From positions 248,001 through 312,000 of the forward strand of contig NZ_JAFBCE010000001.1 in the NCBI RefSeq assembly GCF_016907555.1: 64,000 nt of DNA, read 5' to 3'. This DNA is from Microbacterium laevaniformans. Lineage in GTDB: Bacteria; Actinomycetota; Actinomycetes; Actinomycetales; Microbacteriaceae. Below the pieces are notes generated by a model. The model worked only from the letters and a program-made list of their open reading frames with translations. It did no database searches and was not told the DNA's origin. Each line of letters starts with the position of its first letter. Position 1 is the first letter of the stretch. Of the stretch, positions 1 through 8,749 are shown one piece after another. The position numbers and the translations under genes are program-made.

Positions 1-133
1 GGTCGCCTCGCCGCGCGCACTCGAAGACCTCGTGCGCGACATCCGTCTCGCCGCGTCGGTCCGCACGCGCACCACCGTCGTGCTGCAGACGTTCTACGAG
101 CACCGGCCGATCGTGCCGCTCGGCGCGTCCTAG
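1..133 (+). CDS. C-terminal end of a probable Lrp/AsnC-family regulator (partial)
   Basis: Only the last 43 codons are inside the window. The frame runs from base 2 to the TAG at 131-133 and the gene begins upstream. The visible end contains RTRTTVVLQTFYEHRPIVPL, which resembles the last beta strand of the ligand-binding (RAM) domain in Lrp/AsnC regulators, where a 'T-x-T-x-x-V-L' strand is common. The third codon positions are almost all G or C, as in real genes here. The family call is tentative because neither the DNA-binding domain nor most of the RAM domain is visible. Confidence 0.45.
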   Translation, partial: VASPRALEDLVRDIRLAASVRTRTTVVLQTFYEHRPIVPLGAS

Positions 134-208
134 CGCCGCCGGGCGCCGCCGACTGCAATACATCCCGCGATGGATGCCGCGACACGCGCCGTCGCGTAGC
201 GTCGAAGC

Positions 209-1489
209 GTGTTCCGCGCGCTCACCCGCACGCAGCTGACGGTCGACATCGTCGCCGCCGGCGTCTTCGCGATGTTCGCCGTGCTGGCCACCCTCGTCCC
301 CTGGGACTCGGTGAGCTCGGGCGTGCTGCCGCCGCACGTGGCGCTCGCCGTCGCGCTGGTTCTCACCGTGGTCTTCTCGGCCGCCGGCGCGATCCGGCGC
401 CTCGCGCCGGAGCTGGCGCTCGCGGTCTGCTGGGTGGCCGCGATCATGCAGATGGCCAGCGGCCTGCCGCCCCTGCCGGCGAACGTCGTGATCTTCGGTG
501 TGCTCTACACCACCGCGGCATACGGCGCCCGACGCACGTTCTGGCTCGGGCTCGCCTCATCCCTGGTCGGTGCGTTCGCGATCGCCGCCTACATCGTCGT
601 GGTGCCGCTCCTGCTCGGAGCGGGCACGCCGAACGGCATCGGCACGTACGTGTTCGCCAGCGTCGCCACCTTCGCCTCCGCCGCGTTCGCCCTGCTGCTG
701 TCGTGGACGACCGGTGCGCTGGTGCGCACCACGCTGCGTGCGCGCGAGAACCGCCGCGCGCAAGAACTCGCCGAGGCGACGGCGGTCGCCGAGGCCGAGC
801 GCACCCGCATCGCCCGCGACATGCACGACGTCGTCGCCCACTCGCTCGCGGTCGTGATCGCTCAGGCCGACGGTGCGCGCTACGCGGCGGCATCCGACCC
901 CGCCGTTGCCGCAGCGACGCTCGGCACCATCTCGGCCACGGCTCGCGCCGCGCTGTCCGACGTCCGGATGCTGCTGACGCAGCTGCGGCACACGCAGGCC
1001 GAAGGGCCACAGCCGACGCTCGCCGACCTGGAACAGCTCTACGCGCAGGTGCGCGCGGCGGGGGTCGCACTGCGCGTCGATGTCGACCCGATGCCGGCCG
1101 CCGAGGTGCCCTCGGCCGTGCAGCTCGCCGTCTTCCGCATCCTGCAGGAGGCGCTCACCAATGCGCTGCGCCACGGCGCACGCTCCGAGGTGAGCGTGCG
1201 GCTGGCGTGGCACCCTGAAGGGGTGGAGCTGACCGTGAGCAATCCCATCGATCCGCCGTCGCCGCTTGCCGGCGCGCACGGCGACCGGGCCGACGGCGAG
1301 GCGCGCGGGCACGGGCTCATCGGCATGCGGGAGCGCGCACAACTCGTCGGCGGGCACCTCGAGGCGGCTCCCCGCGGGCGGGTCTTCGTGGTGAGTGCCT
1401 CGCTGCCGATCGCCGAAGCGATGACGCCGGGATCCCGCGTGCCCGGGCCGACGCTGCCGGGTTCGCACGTCCCGGAGGCGGCGCGGTGA
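209..1489 (+). CDS. Sensor histidine kinase, HisKA_3 / NarL-partner type
   Basis: Membrane histidine kinase of 426 residues. About six hydrophobic segments fill residues 10-175. The dimerisation and phosphoacceptor helix follows with the motif RDMHDVVAHS, where H206 is the expected phosphorylated histidine. The ATPase domain has an N-box-like ALTNALRHG and a G-box GHGLIGMRER near the C terminus. There is no large extracytoplasmic loop, so the stimulus is probably sensed in the membrane, as in DesK- or LiaS-like kinases; this is inference. The GTG start at 209 lies exactly 6 bases after TAGCGT (197-202), so the mRNA is probably leaderless. The stop overlaps the GTG of the response regulator, making the two an obvious pair. 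The signal is unknown. Confidence 0.93.
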   Translation: MFRALTRTQLTVDIVAAGVFAMFAVLATLVPWDSVSSGVLPPHVALAVALVLTVVFSAAGAIRRLAPELALAVCWVAAIMQMASGLPPLPANVVIFGVLYTTAAYGARRTFWLGLASSLVGAFAIAAYIVVVPLLLGAGTPNGIGTYVFASVATFASAAFALLLSWTTGALVRTTLRARENRRAQELAEATAVAEAERTRIARDMHDVVAHSLAVVIAQADGARYAAASDPAVAAATLGTISATARAALSDVRMLLTQLRHTQAEGPQPTLADLEQLYAQVRAAGVALRVDVDPMPAAEVPSAVQLAVFRILQEALTNALRHGARSEVSVRLAWHPEGVELTVSNPIDPPSPLAGAHGDRADGEARGHGLIGMRERAQLVGGHLEAAPRGRVFVVSASLPIAEAMTPGSRVPGPTLPGSHVPEAAR

Positions 1490-2142
1490 GCGCGCCGATC
1501 CGTGTCGTCCTCGTCGACGACCAGGCCCTCTTTCGCGCCGGCATCCGCATGGTCATCGATTCGCAGCCGGACTTGACCGTCGTCGGTGAAGCCGGCGACG
1601 GGGCGGAAGGCGTGCGGGTCGTCCGACAGACGCGCCCCGACGTCGTGCTCATGGACATCCGGATGCCGGTGATGGACGGCCTCGCTGCGACCGCGGAGCT
1701 GCTGTCCGATACGACGCTGGCGAGCGCACCCCCGCGGATCGTCATGCTCACGACCTTCGATCTCGACGAGGCGGCCGCGCGGGCCATTCGTCAGGGGGCG
1801 AGCGGCTTTCTCCTGAAGGACGCCGATCCGGAGTTCCTCCTCGCGGCCATCCGCACGGTGCAGTCGGGCTCGGCGGTCATCGCCGCCGCGGCCACGCGTG
1901 AGCTGTTCGCCCAGTTCTCGTCCCCTCTGCGTGCCGCACCTCCGGCGTTCGCCGAGCTCACCGAGCGGGAGCGGGAGATCTTCGCCCTCGCCGCCCGCGG
2001 CCTCTCCAACGCCGAGATCGCCCAGCGTGAGTTCCTCTCCGAGGCCACGGTGAAGACCCACATCAGCCGCGTGCTGGGAAAGCTCGGACTCCGTGACCGC
2101 GTGCAGCTGGTCGTCTTCGCGTTCGAGCACGGCTTGGCCTGA
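1486..2142 (+). CDS. NarL/FixJ-family response regulator
   Basis: Response regulator of 218 residues, the partner of the kinase just upstream, with GTGA start/stop overlap. The receiver domain (about 1-120) has the acidic pair D11-D12 and the phosphorylation site D57 in VVLMDIRMP. A LuxR-type helix-turn-helix fills about 150-212, with the hallmarks LTEREREIFALAARGLSN and SEATVKTHISRVLGKLGLRDR. Phosphorylation by the kinase should allow dimerisation and DNA binding. The following ABC transporter is a likely target by position, but this is inference. Confidence 0.95.
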   Translation: MSAPIRVVLVDDQALFRAGIRMVIDSQPDLTVVGEAGDGAEGVRVVRQTRPDVVLMDIRMPVMDGLAATAELLSDTTLASAPPRIVMLTTFDLDEAAARAIRQGASGFLLKDADPEFLLAAIRTVQSGSAVIAAAATRELFAQFSSPLRAAPPAFAELTEREREIFALAARGLSNAEIAQREFLSEATVKTHISRVLGKLGLRDRVQLVVFAFEHGLA

Positions 2143-2234
2143 GAGCGCGTCGTCGCCGCATCATCCTTGCGATGTACGTCTCCGCGACGCGAGGCCGACG
2201 CGGGGCTGCAGACGCCTTCCGTAACGTCGAGATC

Positions 2235-2996
2235 ATGCAGATCACCACGACCGAACTCGGGCTCGCCGCTCGCGTGCAGAGCCTCACCAAGACCTACGGC
2301 GGCGGCGAGAGCGGGGTGCGCGCCCTCGACGGCGTCACCGTCGGCATCCGCCGCGGGGAGTTCACCGCCATCATGGGCCCCTCGGGCTCGGGCAAGTCGA
2401 CGCTCATGCACATCATGGCCGGGCTGGACGGCGCCACCAGCGGTCGGGCGTGGATCGGCGACACCGAGATCACGGGTCTGTCCGACCTCGAGCTGACGAT
2501 TCTTCGCCGGCGTCGGATCGGCTTCGTCTTCCAGGCGTTCAACCTCGTGCCGACCCTCGACGCGATCGGCAACATCATGCTGCCCTTCGACCTCGACGGA
2601 CGGCGCCCGACGGCGCTGGAGCGGGCTCGCATCGACGCCCTCATCGACACCCTGGGGCTGCGGGCACGCCTGCAGCACCGGCCGCACGAGCTGTCCGGCG
2701 GCCAACAGCAGCGCGTCGCCATCGCCCGCGCCCTCGCGACGGCGCCCGACCTCGTCTTCGCCGACGAGCCGACCGGCAACCTCGACTCGCGCTCGAGCCG
2801 CGAGGTGCTCTCCCTTCTCGCCGCCGCCAGCCGTGAGCACGGACAGTCCATCGCGATGGTGACGCACGACCCCGTGGCCGCCGCGCATGCCGATCGCGTG
2901 CTGTTCCTCGGTGACGGCCGTGTCGTCGCCGACAAGCCCGCGCAGACCGCCGAGCAGGTCGCGGCGTTCATGCTGGCCGCGGAGGTGAGGGCGTGA
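2235..2996 (+). CDS. ABC transporter ATP-binding protein (MacB/LolD-like)
   Basis: ATPase of 253 residues. It has Walker [10 protein letters not shown] (48-56), the ABC signature LSGGQQQRV, Walker [13 protein letters not shown] and the switch-region histidine in MVTHD. The EPTGNLDS form is typical of MacB/LolD/FtsE-type ATPases that work with FtsX-like permeases. I chose ATG 2235 because homologues start just before '[21 protein letters not shown]' and because TAACGT (2222-2227) lies 7 bases upstream, suggesting a leaderless start. An in-frame ATG at 2172 would add 21 residues unlike the family. The GTGA overlap with the next gene implies translational coupling with its permease. Confidence 0.93.
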   Translation: MQITTTELGLAARVQSLTKTYGGGESGVRALDGVTVGIRRGEFTAIMGPSGSGKSTLMHIMAGLDGATSGRAWIGDTEITGLSDLELTILRRRRIGFVFQAFNLVPTLDAIGNIMLPFDLDGRRPTALERARIDALIDTLGLRARLQHRPHELSGGQQQRVAIARALATAPDLVFADEPTGNLDSRSSREVLSLLAAASREHGQSIAMVTHDPVAAAHADRVLFLGDGRVVADKPAQTAEQVAAFMLAAEVRA

Positions 2997-4456
2997 GCGC
3001 GCTCGCCGGCCGCGCGGCGCCGCCGACGGCTGCGCCCCGCCGCGCCTGGACACGAGGGGCGTGGCTGCGCGAGCGCGGCATGGGGGCGAGCATTCTGGTC
3101 GCCGCGATCTCGTCCGCGTTCGGCGTGCTGCTGCTGACCGCCACCGGCTACATCGCGACGTGGGCGCGCACCGACCCCTACCTGGGAGACAGCGAGACGG
3201 TCGCGATCGTCCTCGGCATCCTCAGCGTCCTGCTGGTCGGCGTCGCCGTGTACGTCGCCGCGATCGTGACGGCCAACACCTTCGCGACCATCGTCGCCGG
3301 CCGCACCCGTCAGATCGCCCTGATGCGGCTGATCGGCGCGTCCGCGCGGGCTCAGCGCCGCCAGGTGGGGAGTCAGGGCGTCGGAGTCGGCGTCATCGGA
3401 GCCACGACGGGCCTCATCGTGGGAGCGGCCGTCGCCGCCGCGCTCGTTCATGCCGCCGACGCACTGCTGCACGTCACCGTCGGCTATGCCGTGCTGCAGC
3501 CGGTGCTGCTGGTTCCGGCTGCCGTCGTGGCGCTGACGACCTGGGCCGGCGCCTGGAGCGGGTCGCGCAGGGTGCTGGCGGTGACGCCCCTGCAGGCGCT
3601 CGGTGGGGCGACGCCGCGCACGCGCGACGAGGCCCGATCGCGCGGGCGTACCGCGGTCGCGGTCGCGCTCGGGTCCTCCGGTGCGGCGCTGCTCGCCGGC
3701 GGCGTGGTCGTCGGGACGGCATCGCCGCTGGGTGTCATCGTCGCCTTCTTCGGGGGCGTGCTGTCCTTCACCGCTCTCGCGCTGGGGGCCGTCCTCGTCA
3801 TGCCGCCGCTGTTGCGCCTGAGCGGACGCGCCTTCGGACGCTCCGCGCCCGCGCGTCTGGCCGCCGAGAATGCGCTGCGCTACCCCGAGCGCGCCAGCCG
3901 GATGGCGATCGGTGTCGTGATGGGGGTGACCCTCGTGGTGATGTTCGCGGTCGCGAGTGCGTCGGTGAAAGCGCTGCTGACCGCCGCAGCCGATGGGGTT
4001 CCGGCCGCCGAGCTGAGCCGCGTGCTCGACACGTTCGCGGCCATCATGATGGGGCTCGTCGCGGTGTCGGCCGTGATCGCCGCCGTCGGACTCGTCAACC
4101 TCCTGACGATCGGTGTCGTGCAGCGTCGGCGTGAGCTCGGCCTGTTGCGCGCGCTGGGGCTGTCGTCCGCGCAGGTGCGCACCGTGGTGCTGCTGGAGGC
4201 CGTGCACGTGACGATCACGGCGCTGGCGTTCGGGCTCGTGCTCGGCGTCGTCTACGGCTGGGTGGCGGCGCAGTCGCTGCTCGGCTCGGTCGCGCTGCCG
4301 CCGTCGTTCGCGGCGCCGACGGTCGTGGCCCCCGCCGTGCCGTGGATGCCGGTGCTCAGCGTCGTCGCGGCGACGACGCTGCTGACCGTTGTCGCCACGG
4401 TCGTTCCCACGCGGCTGGCGACGCGGGTGAGTGCCGTGGAGGCCCTCGCCGAGTGA
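2993..4456 (+). CDS. FtsX-like ABC transporter permease
   Basis: Membrane protein of 487 residues with about ten hydrophobic segments arranged as two FtsX-like halves. The second half carries [21 protein letters not shown], the cytoplasmic coupling motif usual for MacB/FtsX permeases, and ends [13 protein letters not shown] similar motif in the first half reads [20 protein letters not shown]. It overlaps the upstream ATPase by 4 bases. Together they should form a mechanotransmission-type transporter, for antibiotic peptides, lipids or envelope stress; the substrate cannot be read from sequence. Adjacency to a two-component pair resembles BceRS-BceAB-like detoxification modules, although the kinase here is a NarL partner rather than a BceS type. 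Confidence 0.9.
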   Translation: MSALAGRAAPPTAAPRRAWTRGAWLRERGMGASILVAAISSAFGVLLLTATGYIATWARTDPYLGDSETVAIVLGILSVLLVGVAVYVAAIVTANTFATIVAGRTRQIALMRLIGASARAQRRQVGSQGVGVGVIGATTGLIVGAAVAAALVHAADALLHVTVGYAVLQPVLLVPAAVVALTTWAGAWSGSRRVLAVTPLQALGGATPRTRDEARSRGRTAVAVALGSSGAALLAGGVVVGTASPLGVIVAFFGGVLSFTALALGAVLVMPPLLRLSGRAFGRSAPARLAAENALRYPERASRMAIGVVMGVTLVVMFAVASASVKALLTAAADGVPAAELSRVLDTFAAIMMGLVAVSAVIAAVGLVNLLTIGVVQRRRELGLLRALGLSSAQVRTVVLLEAVHVTITALAFGLVLGVVYGWVAAQSLLGSVALPPSFAAPTVVAPAVPWMPVLSVVAATTLLTVVATVVPTRLATRVSAVEALAE

Positions 4457-4485
4457 GAATCCGGGCGCGTCGGGAGCGCCCGGAC

Positions 4486-4530
4486 GCCGGCTGCCGCGGT
4501 CACGGCTTCGACCGCGGCCGCCGGCTTTTT
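4486..4530 (+). terminator. Rho-independent terminator after the ABC permease gene
   Basis: A near-perfect hairpin pairs GCCGGC-t-GCCGCGGTC (4486-4501) with GACCGCGGC-c-GCCGGC (4510-4525), with an 8-base loop, then five Ts (4526-4530). A weaker hairpin, CCGGGCG/CGCCCGG, precedes it at 4461-4483. The T-tract orientation serves the plus-strand unit ending at 4456. Confidence 0.88.
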
Positions 4531-4544
4531 CGGGAAGGCGGCCG

Positions 4545-5075
4545 TCAGCGCTCGGACGGGTCGACGGAGGTGTCCTCCGCGGCTTCGGGGTCGTACGCCC
4601 AGGTCGGCGCCAGCGCCTTCAGCCGCGTGCCGCGCCACTGCCACGTCGCCCAGAGCACGGGCCACAGCGGGGCCGCCGCCGCACCGCCGATGACGAGCCG
4701 GTCACGCCAGAGCGTGCGAGACGGATCGCCCGGCGCGGGGGAGACGGCCATCTGGTGGTCCCAGACATCGAGGGCCGCGAGGGGACCGGTGAGCGGGATG
4801 CCGCTGTCGCGGAAGATGCGGACGGGACCGTTCGCATCGTCCACGTGACGCTCACTCACGTGGATCAGCTGCTGTCCGAGCGTGATCCGCCCGGCGACGC
4901 TCATGCGAACGGGAACGTCGGCGCCCGCCTCCAACCGCGACGGCAGCCCCTCTGCCGCCATCGGCACCAGTTGCACGAAGGGGCCGTACAGATCGGCCAC
5001 CGCCCGCGGCGAGTGCAGCGCTCGCCACGCGGCATCCGCATCGCAGTCGAGGACGAGCTTCAGCATGATCCGCAT
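4545..5075 (-). CDS. SRPBCC/polyketide-cyclase-like hypothetical protein
   Basis: Soluble protein of 176 residues with no signal peptide. The start ([20 protein letters not shown]) and the alternation of short strands, as in '[18 protein letters not shown]', '[17 protein letters not shown]' and '[10 protein letters not shown]', resemble the START/SRPBCC fold, in which a helix-grip pocket binds a small hydrophobic ligand. I see no catalytic motif. The ATG at 5075 is preceded at 6 bases by GAGACT on the minus strand, so it is probably leaderless. Only 39 bp separate it from the divergent gene at 5115. The function is unknown and the family assignment moderate. Confidence 0.7.
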   Translation of the reverse strand: MRIMLKLVLDCDADAAWRALHSPRAVADLYGPFVQLVPMAAEGLPSRLEAGADVPVRMSVAGRITLGQQLIHVSERHVDDANGPVRIFRDSGIPLTGPLAALDVWDHQMAVSPAPGDPSRTLWRDRLVIGGAAAAPLWPVLWATWQWRGTRLKALAPTWAYDPEAAEDTSVDPSER

Positions 5076-5114
5076 GTGCCCAGTCTCGCATCCGCCTGCC
5101 CGTAGCCTGGAGAC

Positions 5115-5756
5115 ATGGCCTCCCCGTTCGATCAGTCCCGCTATCAGGTGCGCATGGAATGGGGCGCCTCGGGGCTCGAGCGCGTGGCGGCATCCGATGT
5201 CGTGGTCGTCGTCGACGTGCTCCGATTCTCGAGCACGGTCGCGCGGCGCATCGAGGCGGGCGAGACCGTTGCGTTGGATGCCGCCGCCCACGCCCTGTCG
5301 CTGAACGGCGCCGCCGTCGCCGCCCGCGCCGCCGAGAGCGACGCGGTGGTGTTCCTGGGAGCACTGGTCAATGCCGCCGCGGTGGCCGCCGCCGTCATGG
5401 CCGAGCAGCAGCGCCGCGCGGCGCGCACGAGCATCCTCGTCATCGCCGCCGGCGAGCTCTCGTCCCGTGAACCCGGCGCCGCCCTTCGCGTCGCGGTCGA
5501 AGACCTCCTCGGCGCCGGCGCGATCGTCGATGCGCTCGGAGCGCTCGGCATCGACCACACCTCGCCCGAGGCGGCGGCCGCCGGTGAGGCGTTCCGGGGC
5601 CTGCGCCCTGCGCTGCGGCACCTCTTGACCGCCGGCGGATCGGGGCAGGAGCTCATCGACCGGGGCCTGCGCGATGACGTGCTCGCCGCCGCGCAGGTGG
5701 ATGCCGTGTCGTCGACGCCCGTGCTGCGTGACGGGACGTTCGCGGCGTGCGCCTGA
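5115..5756 (+). CDS. 2-phosphosulfolactate phosphatase (ComB)-like protein
   Basis: Protein of 213 residues with the ComB-family motif VVVVDVLRFSSTVARRIEAG near the N terminus and a C-terminal DGTFAACA. ComB hydrolyses 2-phospho-3-sulfolactate in archaeal coenzyme M synthesis. Bacterial members are widespread and their substrate is usually unknown, so only the family is claimed. TAGCCT (5103-5108) ends exactly 6 bases before the ATG, so the transcript is probably leaderless. The gene is divergent from the SRPBCC-like gene and convergent with the SprT-like gene, 7 bp away. Confidence 0.8.
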   Translation: MASPFDQSRYQVRMEWGASGLERVAASDVVVVVDVLRFSSTVARRIEAGETVALDAAAHALSLNGAAVAARAAESDAVVFLGALVNAAAVAAAVMAEQQRRAARTSILVIAAGELSSREPGAALRVAVEDLLGAGAIVDALGALGIDHTSPEAAAAGEAFRGLRPALRHLLTAGGSGQELIDRGLRDDVLAAAQVDAVSSTPVLRDGTFAACA

Positions 5757-5763
5757 GTCGCGC

Positions 5764-6273
5764 TCAGAGCGGCGCGCCGACCGCCTCCCGCGGCGTCATC
5801 GCCGCCCGACGCGTGGCCGGTGAGATCTCGCGGCGCGTCCAGACGAAGAGGAAGCGGTCGTCGAAGGATGCCGAGCAGCGCGCGCACGACGTCGGCCTCG
5901 TGGCGCGGCGATGACGATAGGCGATGTGACCGGTGGGGCAGACGCCCACCCACGGGGCCAGCTCGGTGGCCGTCTCGCCGTGATGGGTCGTGCCGCCGGT
6001 GTAGCCGAGCAAGCGGGCCGTGCGCTTCCACGCCGCGCCGTGCCCGGCCCGCGGACCGGCGAGCGCGTGCGCGACCTCGTGCAGCAGCGTCTGGCGGTTG
6101 GTCTCGTCGTCGTATCGCGCGGCGAGGTACCGGGAGACGGTGATGCGCTGGCGCGTGTAGTCGCAGGCTCCCGCGCGCCGCTTCGCATTGTCGAAGGCGA
6201 ACGTCCACGACGCATCGAGATGCGCACGGATGAGAGCCTCGGCCTCGCGCCGGACGACGTCCAGATCGGTCAT
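5764..6273 (-). CDS. SprT-like zinc metallopeptidase-domain protein
   Basis: Protein of 169 residues with the zinc-binding helix TLLHEVAHALAG (H65, E66, H69) and a further likely ligand, H78, in GHGAAWKR. This is the arrangement of SprT/Spartan-like domains. The C-terminal part has a zinc-ribbon-like set, CPTGH and then SCARC, also usual for SprT-like proteins. Eukaryotic Spartan cuts DNA-protein crosslinks; the role of the bacterial proteins is largely undefined. On the minus strand TAGCGT (6280-6285) ends 6 bases before the ATG, so translation is probably leaderless. Confidence 0.85.
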   Translation of the reverse strand: MTDLDVVRREAEALIRAHLDASWTFAFDNAKRRAGACDYTRQRITVSRYLAARYDDETNRQTLLHEVAHALAGPRAGHGAAWKRTARLLGYTGGTTHHGETATELAPWVGVCPTGHIAYRHRRATRPTSCARCSASFDDRFLFVWTRREISPATRRAAMTPREAVGAPL

Positions 6274-6302
6274 ACGGACACGCTAGAACGGATGTCCGAC
6301 AC

Positions 6303-6827
6303 TCAGCTCGCGACGGCCGTGCTGCGACGGCGGTCGGCGGCTTCGATGGCCAGCAGCGTCGATTCGAGCTGCTCCTCTGGCGCGCCCGTCTGCTGACGCA
6401 GGAACAGCGCGCGCTTGAAGTCGGCGCGGGCGTCGGCGTAGTCCTCGGCGTCGTAGCTCACCTTGCCGCGATGCTGGAAGGCGAACGCCGCAAGGGCGGC
6501 CCAGCCCTGTCCTTCCGCCTCTTCGGCGCAGGTGGTCAGCTCCTGGTGGGCCGCGGCGTACGCTCCCCGCACCTGCAGCACGCTCGCGTGCAGGATCCGC
6601 GCGCGCAGCAGATCCTTGCGGGTCCCGCCCATCCGCGCCACACGCACCGACTGCTCCGACACGACGAGGGACTCGTCCCACCGACCGAGCACCTTCAGCA
6701 GCCACACCCGTTCGAGCAGAGCCGGAAGGCTGCGCTGGTCGCCCAACTCGTCGAGGCGCTCCTGGCACTCGCGAGGGTCCACCGTCTCGCGCAGCGTCTG
6801 CGGGTCGTATCCCTTGATGTAGCTCAC
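6303..6827 (-). CDS. TPR-repeat hypothetical protein
   Basis: Soluble protein of 174 residues made of helical repeats. Stretches such as 'LPALLERVWLLKVLGRWDESL', 'RARILHASVLQVRGAYAAAHQEL' and 'AFQHRGKVSYDAEDYADARADFKRALFLR' fit tetratricopeptide repeats (pattern W-LG-Y-A-F-P, with 'Y-x-x-A-x-x-x-F-x-x-A-L'). I chose GTG 6827, giving VSYIKGYDPQTL, because a GAAGGGGG Shine-Dalgarno-like stretch lies 7 bases upstream. Earlier codons in the same frame look non-coding. It probably mediates protein contacts. Partner and function are unknown. Confidence 0.8.
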   Translation of the reverse strand: MSYIKGYDPQTLRETVDPRECQERLDELGDQRSLPALLERVWLLKVLGRWDESLVVSEQSVRVARMGGTRKDLLRARILHASVLQVRGAYAAAHQELTTCAEEAEGQGWAALAAFAFQHRGKVSYDAEDYADARADFKRALFLRQQTGAPEEQLESTLLAIEAADRRRSTAVAS

Positions 6828-6945
6828 GGGCAGGCCCCCTTCGTCGTGCGAATCGTCGTGCGAACGCGCCCGCGTGAGGCGCACCACTCCAGTGTGACCC
6901 GAGGCCGTCGGGGGGCCCGCTTGTACACGCCGCGGCCGCCGATTC

Positions 6946-7809
6946 TCAGCGTTCGAACACGGATGCCGCGGGCTTGGGCGATGCGGTGGCATCGGCATCC
7001 GTCGCCACTCGGGCGCCTCGGACGAACTCGTCGAGCTCTGCGCCCTGCGCGACCTTCGCCGGGTGGGGACCGGCGGCCATCAGTCGCGGCAACCACTCGA
7101 CGGGCAGGGGAGAGGGGGAGGCCGCGATGACGAGATTGCCGAAGCGGCGACCCTTCAGCGTCTGCACCTCCGCGAGCACGATGACTTCGGGAAGCACCTC
7201 CCGCACGGTGGCGACCTCGCGGCGGGCGAAGGCGAGTCCCGCGCCGTCGGCGACGTTCACGAGAAGTACCCCGTCGGGCGCGAGCAGCCCGCCGAGGATG
7301 CGGAAGTACTCGACGGTGGTGAGGTGCGCGGGCGTCTGCGCACCGGCGAACACGTCGGAGACCACGAGGTCGGCGGTACCCTGCAGCCCGGCCGGAAGGC
7401 GACCGGCGACGTCGCGCGCATCGCCGATGCGCACCCGCACCTGCGCGCCGCGCGGCAGCGGCAGACGGGCGCGCACGAGGTCGACGAGGGGCTGCTCGAG
7501 CTCGATCACCTGCTGCCGCGAGCCGGGGCGCGTGTGCTCGACGTAGCGGGGGAGGGTGAGCGCTCCCGCGCCGAGGTGGATCGCGGTGAGCGGCTGCCCC
7601 GGCATCCGCAGCCGGTCGATGACCGCGCCCATCCGCGCGACGTACTCGAAGTGAAGGTGCCCGGGGTCGTCGAGGTCGACGTGCGACTGCGGTGTGCCGT
7701 CCACATCCAGCTCGTAGCCGCCGGCGTAGCGGCTCGGCACGACCCGCGCGATCGTGCCGTCCGACAGGCGCGCCTGCGGTTCGTCGTTCTCCACGTGCGC
7801 GCGAGCCAT
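6946..7809 (-). CDS. Spermidine synthase-like methyltransferase-fold protein
   Basis: Protein of 287 residues with the Rossmann fold of polyamine synthases. The glycine loop is AIHLGAGALTLPRYVE, the acidic end of strand 2 is VIELEQPLVDL, 'RIGDARDVAG' follows, and strand 4 is 'ADLVVSDVFAGAQTP'. Canonical spermidine synthases carry 'D-x-F-D-P' or similar at the last site. Here it reads SDVFAGAQ, so the substrate may not be putrescine. Many actinobacteria encode such a stand-alone 'spermidine synthase-like' protein of unknown role. TACCGT lies 7 bases before the ATG at 7809; the GGGAGG between them is too close to act as a ribosome-binding site, so the start is probably leaderless. Confidence 0.82.
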   Translation of the reverse strand: MARAHVENDEPQARLSDGTIARVVPSRYAGGYELDVDGTPQSHVDLDDPGHLHFEYVARMGAVIDRLRMPGQPLTAIHLGAGALTLPRYVEHTRPGSRQQVIELEQPLVDLVRARLPLPRGAQVRVRIGDARDVAGRLPAGLQGTADLVVSDVFAGAQTPAHLTTVEYFRILGGLLAPDGVLLVNVADGAGLAFARREVATVREVLPEVIVLAEVQTLKGRRFGNLVIAASPSPLPVEWLPRLMAAGPHPAKVAQGAELDEFVRGARVATDADATASPKPAASVFER

Positions 7810-7847
7810 GCCTCCCACGGTACTCGCGCGCCCGCACTCGGCTCGTG

Positions 7848-7926
7848 GCGTGCGCAACTCCGCCTGAATCGGCGTTGCCGGGTGTGGGGGCCGCGGTCGG
7901 CGCGTGTGAGGCGGAGTTGTGCACGC
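7848..7926. repeat. Intergenic inverted repeat, 18-bp arms
   Basis: Arms at 7848-7865 (GCGTGCGCAACTCCGCCT) and 7909-7926 are inverted copies with one mismatch. They flank a 43-base G-rich interior. The element sits between two divergent leaderless genes and has no T-tract. It may be a REP-like element or a DNA-binding site. Confidence 0.7.
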
Positions 7927-7996
7927 CGCAGTCAGGTGACCGGAGGCAGGTCGGCCGAGCCCACCGACGGAGGTCGGCCGCCGGTACGCTCGGATC

Positions 7997-8749
7997 GTGG
8001 CGGTCATCGATCTCAACGCCGATCTCGGCGAGACGGTCGGCGGGCTGCCCACGGCGGACGACGACGCCATGTTCGCGCTGATCTCGAGCGCGTCGATCGC
8101 GTGCGGGGGCCACGCCGGCGACACGGCCTCGATGCGCGCCGCGGTCGAGCGCGCCGCCCGCACCGGCGTCGCGATCGGAGCGCACCCTTCCTACCCCGAT
8201 CGCGCCGGCTTCGGACGGACGCCCCTCGCGATGAGCGCAGCCGATCTCCGCCGGAGCCTGGACGACCAGCTCGGCACCCTCGCCGCCGTCGCCGACATTC
8301 GCTACGTCAAGCCCCACGGGGCGCTCTATCACGCCGTCCGCGCCGACGTCGGGCACGCCCGCGCGGTGGTGGATGCCGTGGCCTCGGTGTCCGCCGCGCT
8401 CGGCCGCGCCGTTCCGATCCTGGGTCTGGACGGCGTCATCGCCGACGAGGCGTCGCGCACCGGGCTTCCGTTCGTGCGCGAGGCGTTCCTCGACCGCGGC
8501 TACCTGCCCGACGGCGGCCTCGTGCCGCGGAGCGATCCCGGTGCGCTCCTGCGCGACCCCGAGGCGGTGGCCGCGCGCGCCGTGCGTCTGGCCCTCGGCG
8601 GCGTCGTCGAGGCGATCGACGGCAGCCTCGTCGAGGCCGCGGCGGCGTCGCTGTGCGTGCACGGTGACTCGCCGGGTGCGCTCGCCATGGCCCGTGCCGT
8701 GCGTGCGGCCCTGGATGCCGCGGGCGTCGACATCGCCGCGCCATGGTAG
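7997..8749 (+). CDS. pxpA: 5-oxoprolinase subunit PxpA (LamB/YcsF family)
   Basis: Protein of 250 residues matching the LamB/YcsF family over its whole length. It starts with VIDLNADLGE, followed by SSASIACGGHAGD, 'GVAIGAHPSYPDRAGFGR' and 'YVKPHGALYH'. PxpA is one part of the bacterial PxpABC 5-oxoprolinase, which opens 5-oxoproline to glutamate using ATP. The other two parts are encoded, fused, by the next gene, whose ATG overlaps the end of this one by 7 bases. The GTG start lies 6 bases after TACGCT (7985-7990), which suggests a leaderless transcript. Confidence 0.93.
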   Translation: MAVIDLNADLGETVGGLPTADDDAMFALISSASIACGGHAGDTASMRAAVERAARTGVAIGAHPSYPDRAGFGRTPLAMSAADLRRSLDDQLGTLAAVADIRYVKPHGALYHAVRADVGHARAVVDAVASVSAALGRAVPILGLDGVIADEASRTGLPFVREAFLDRGYLPDGGLVPRSDPGALLRDPEAVAARAVRLALGGVVEAIDGSLVEAAAASLCVHGDSPGALAMARAVRAALDAAGVDIAAPW

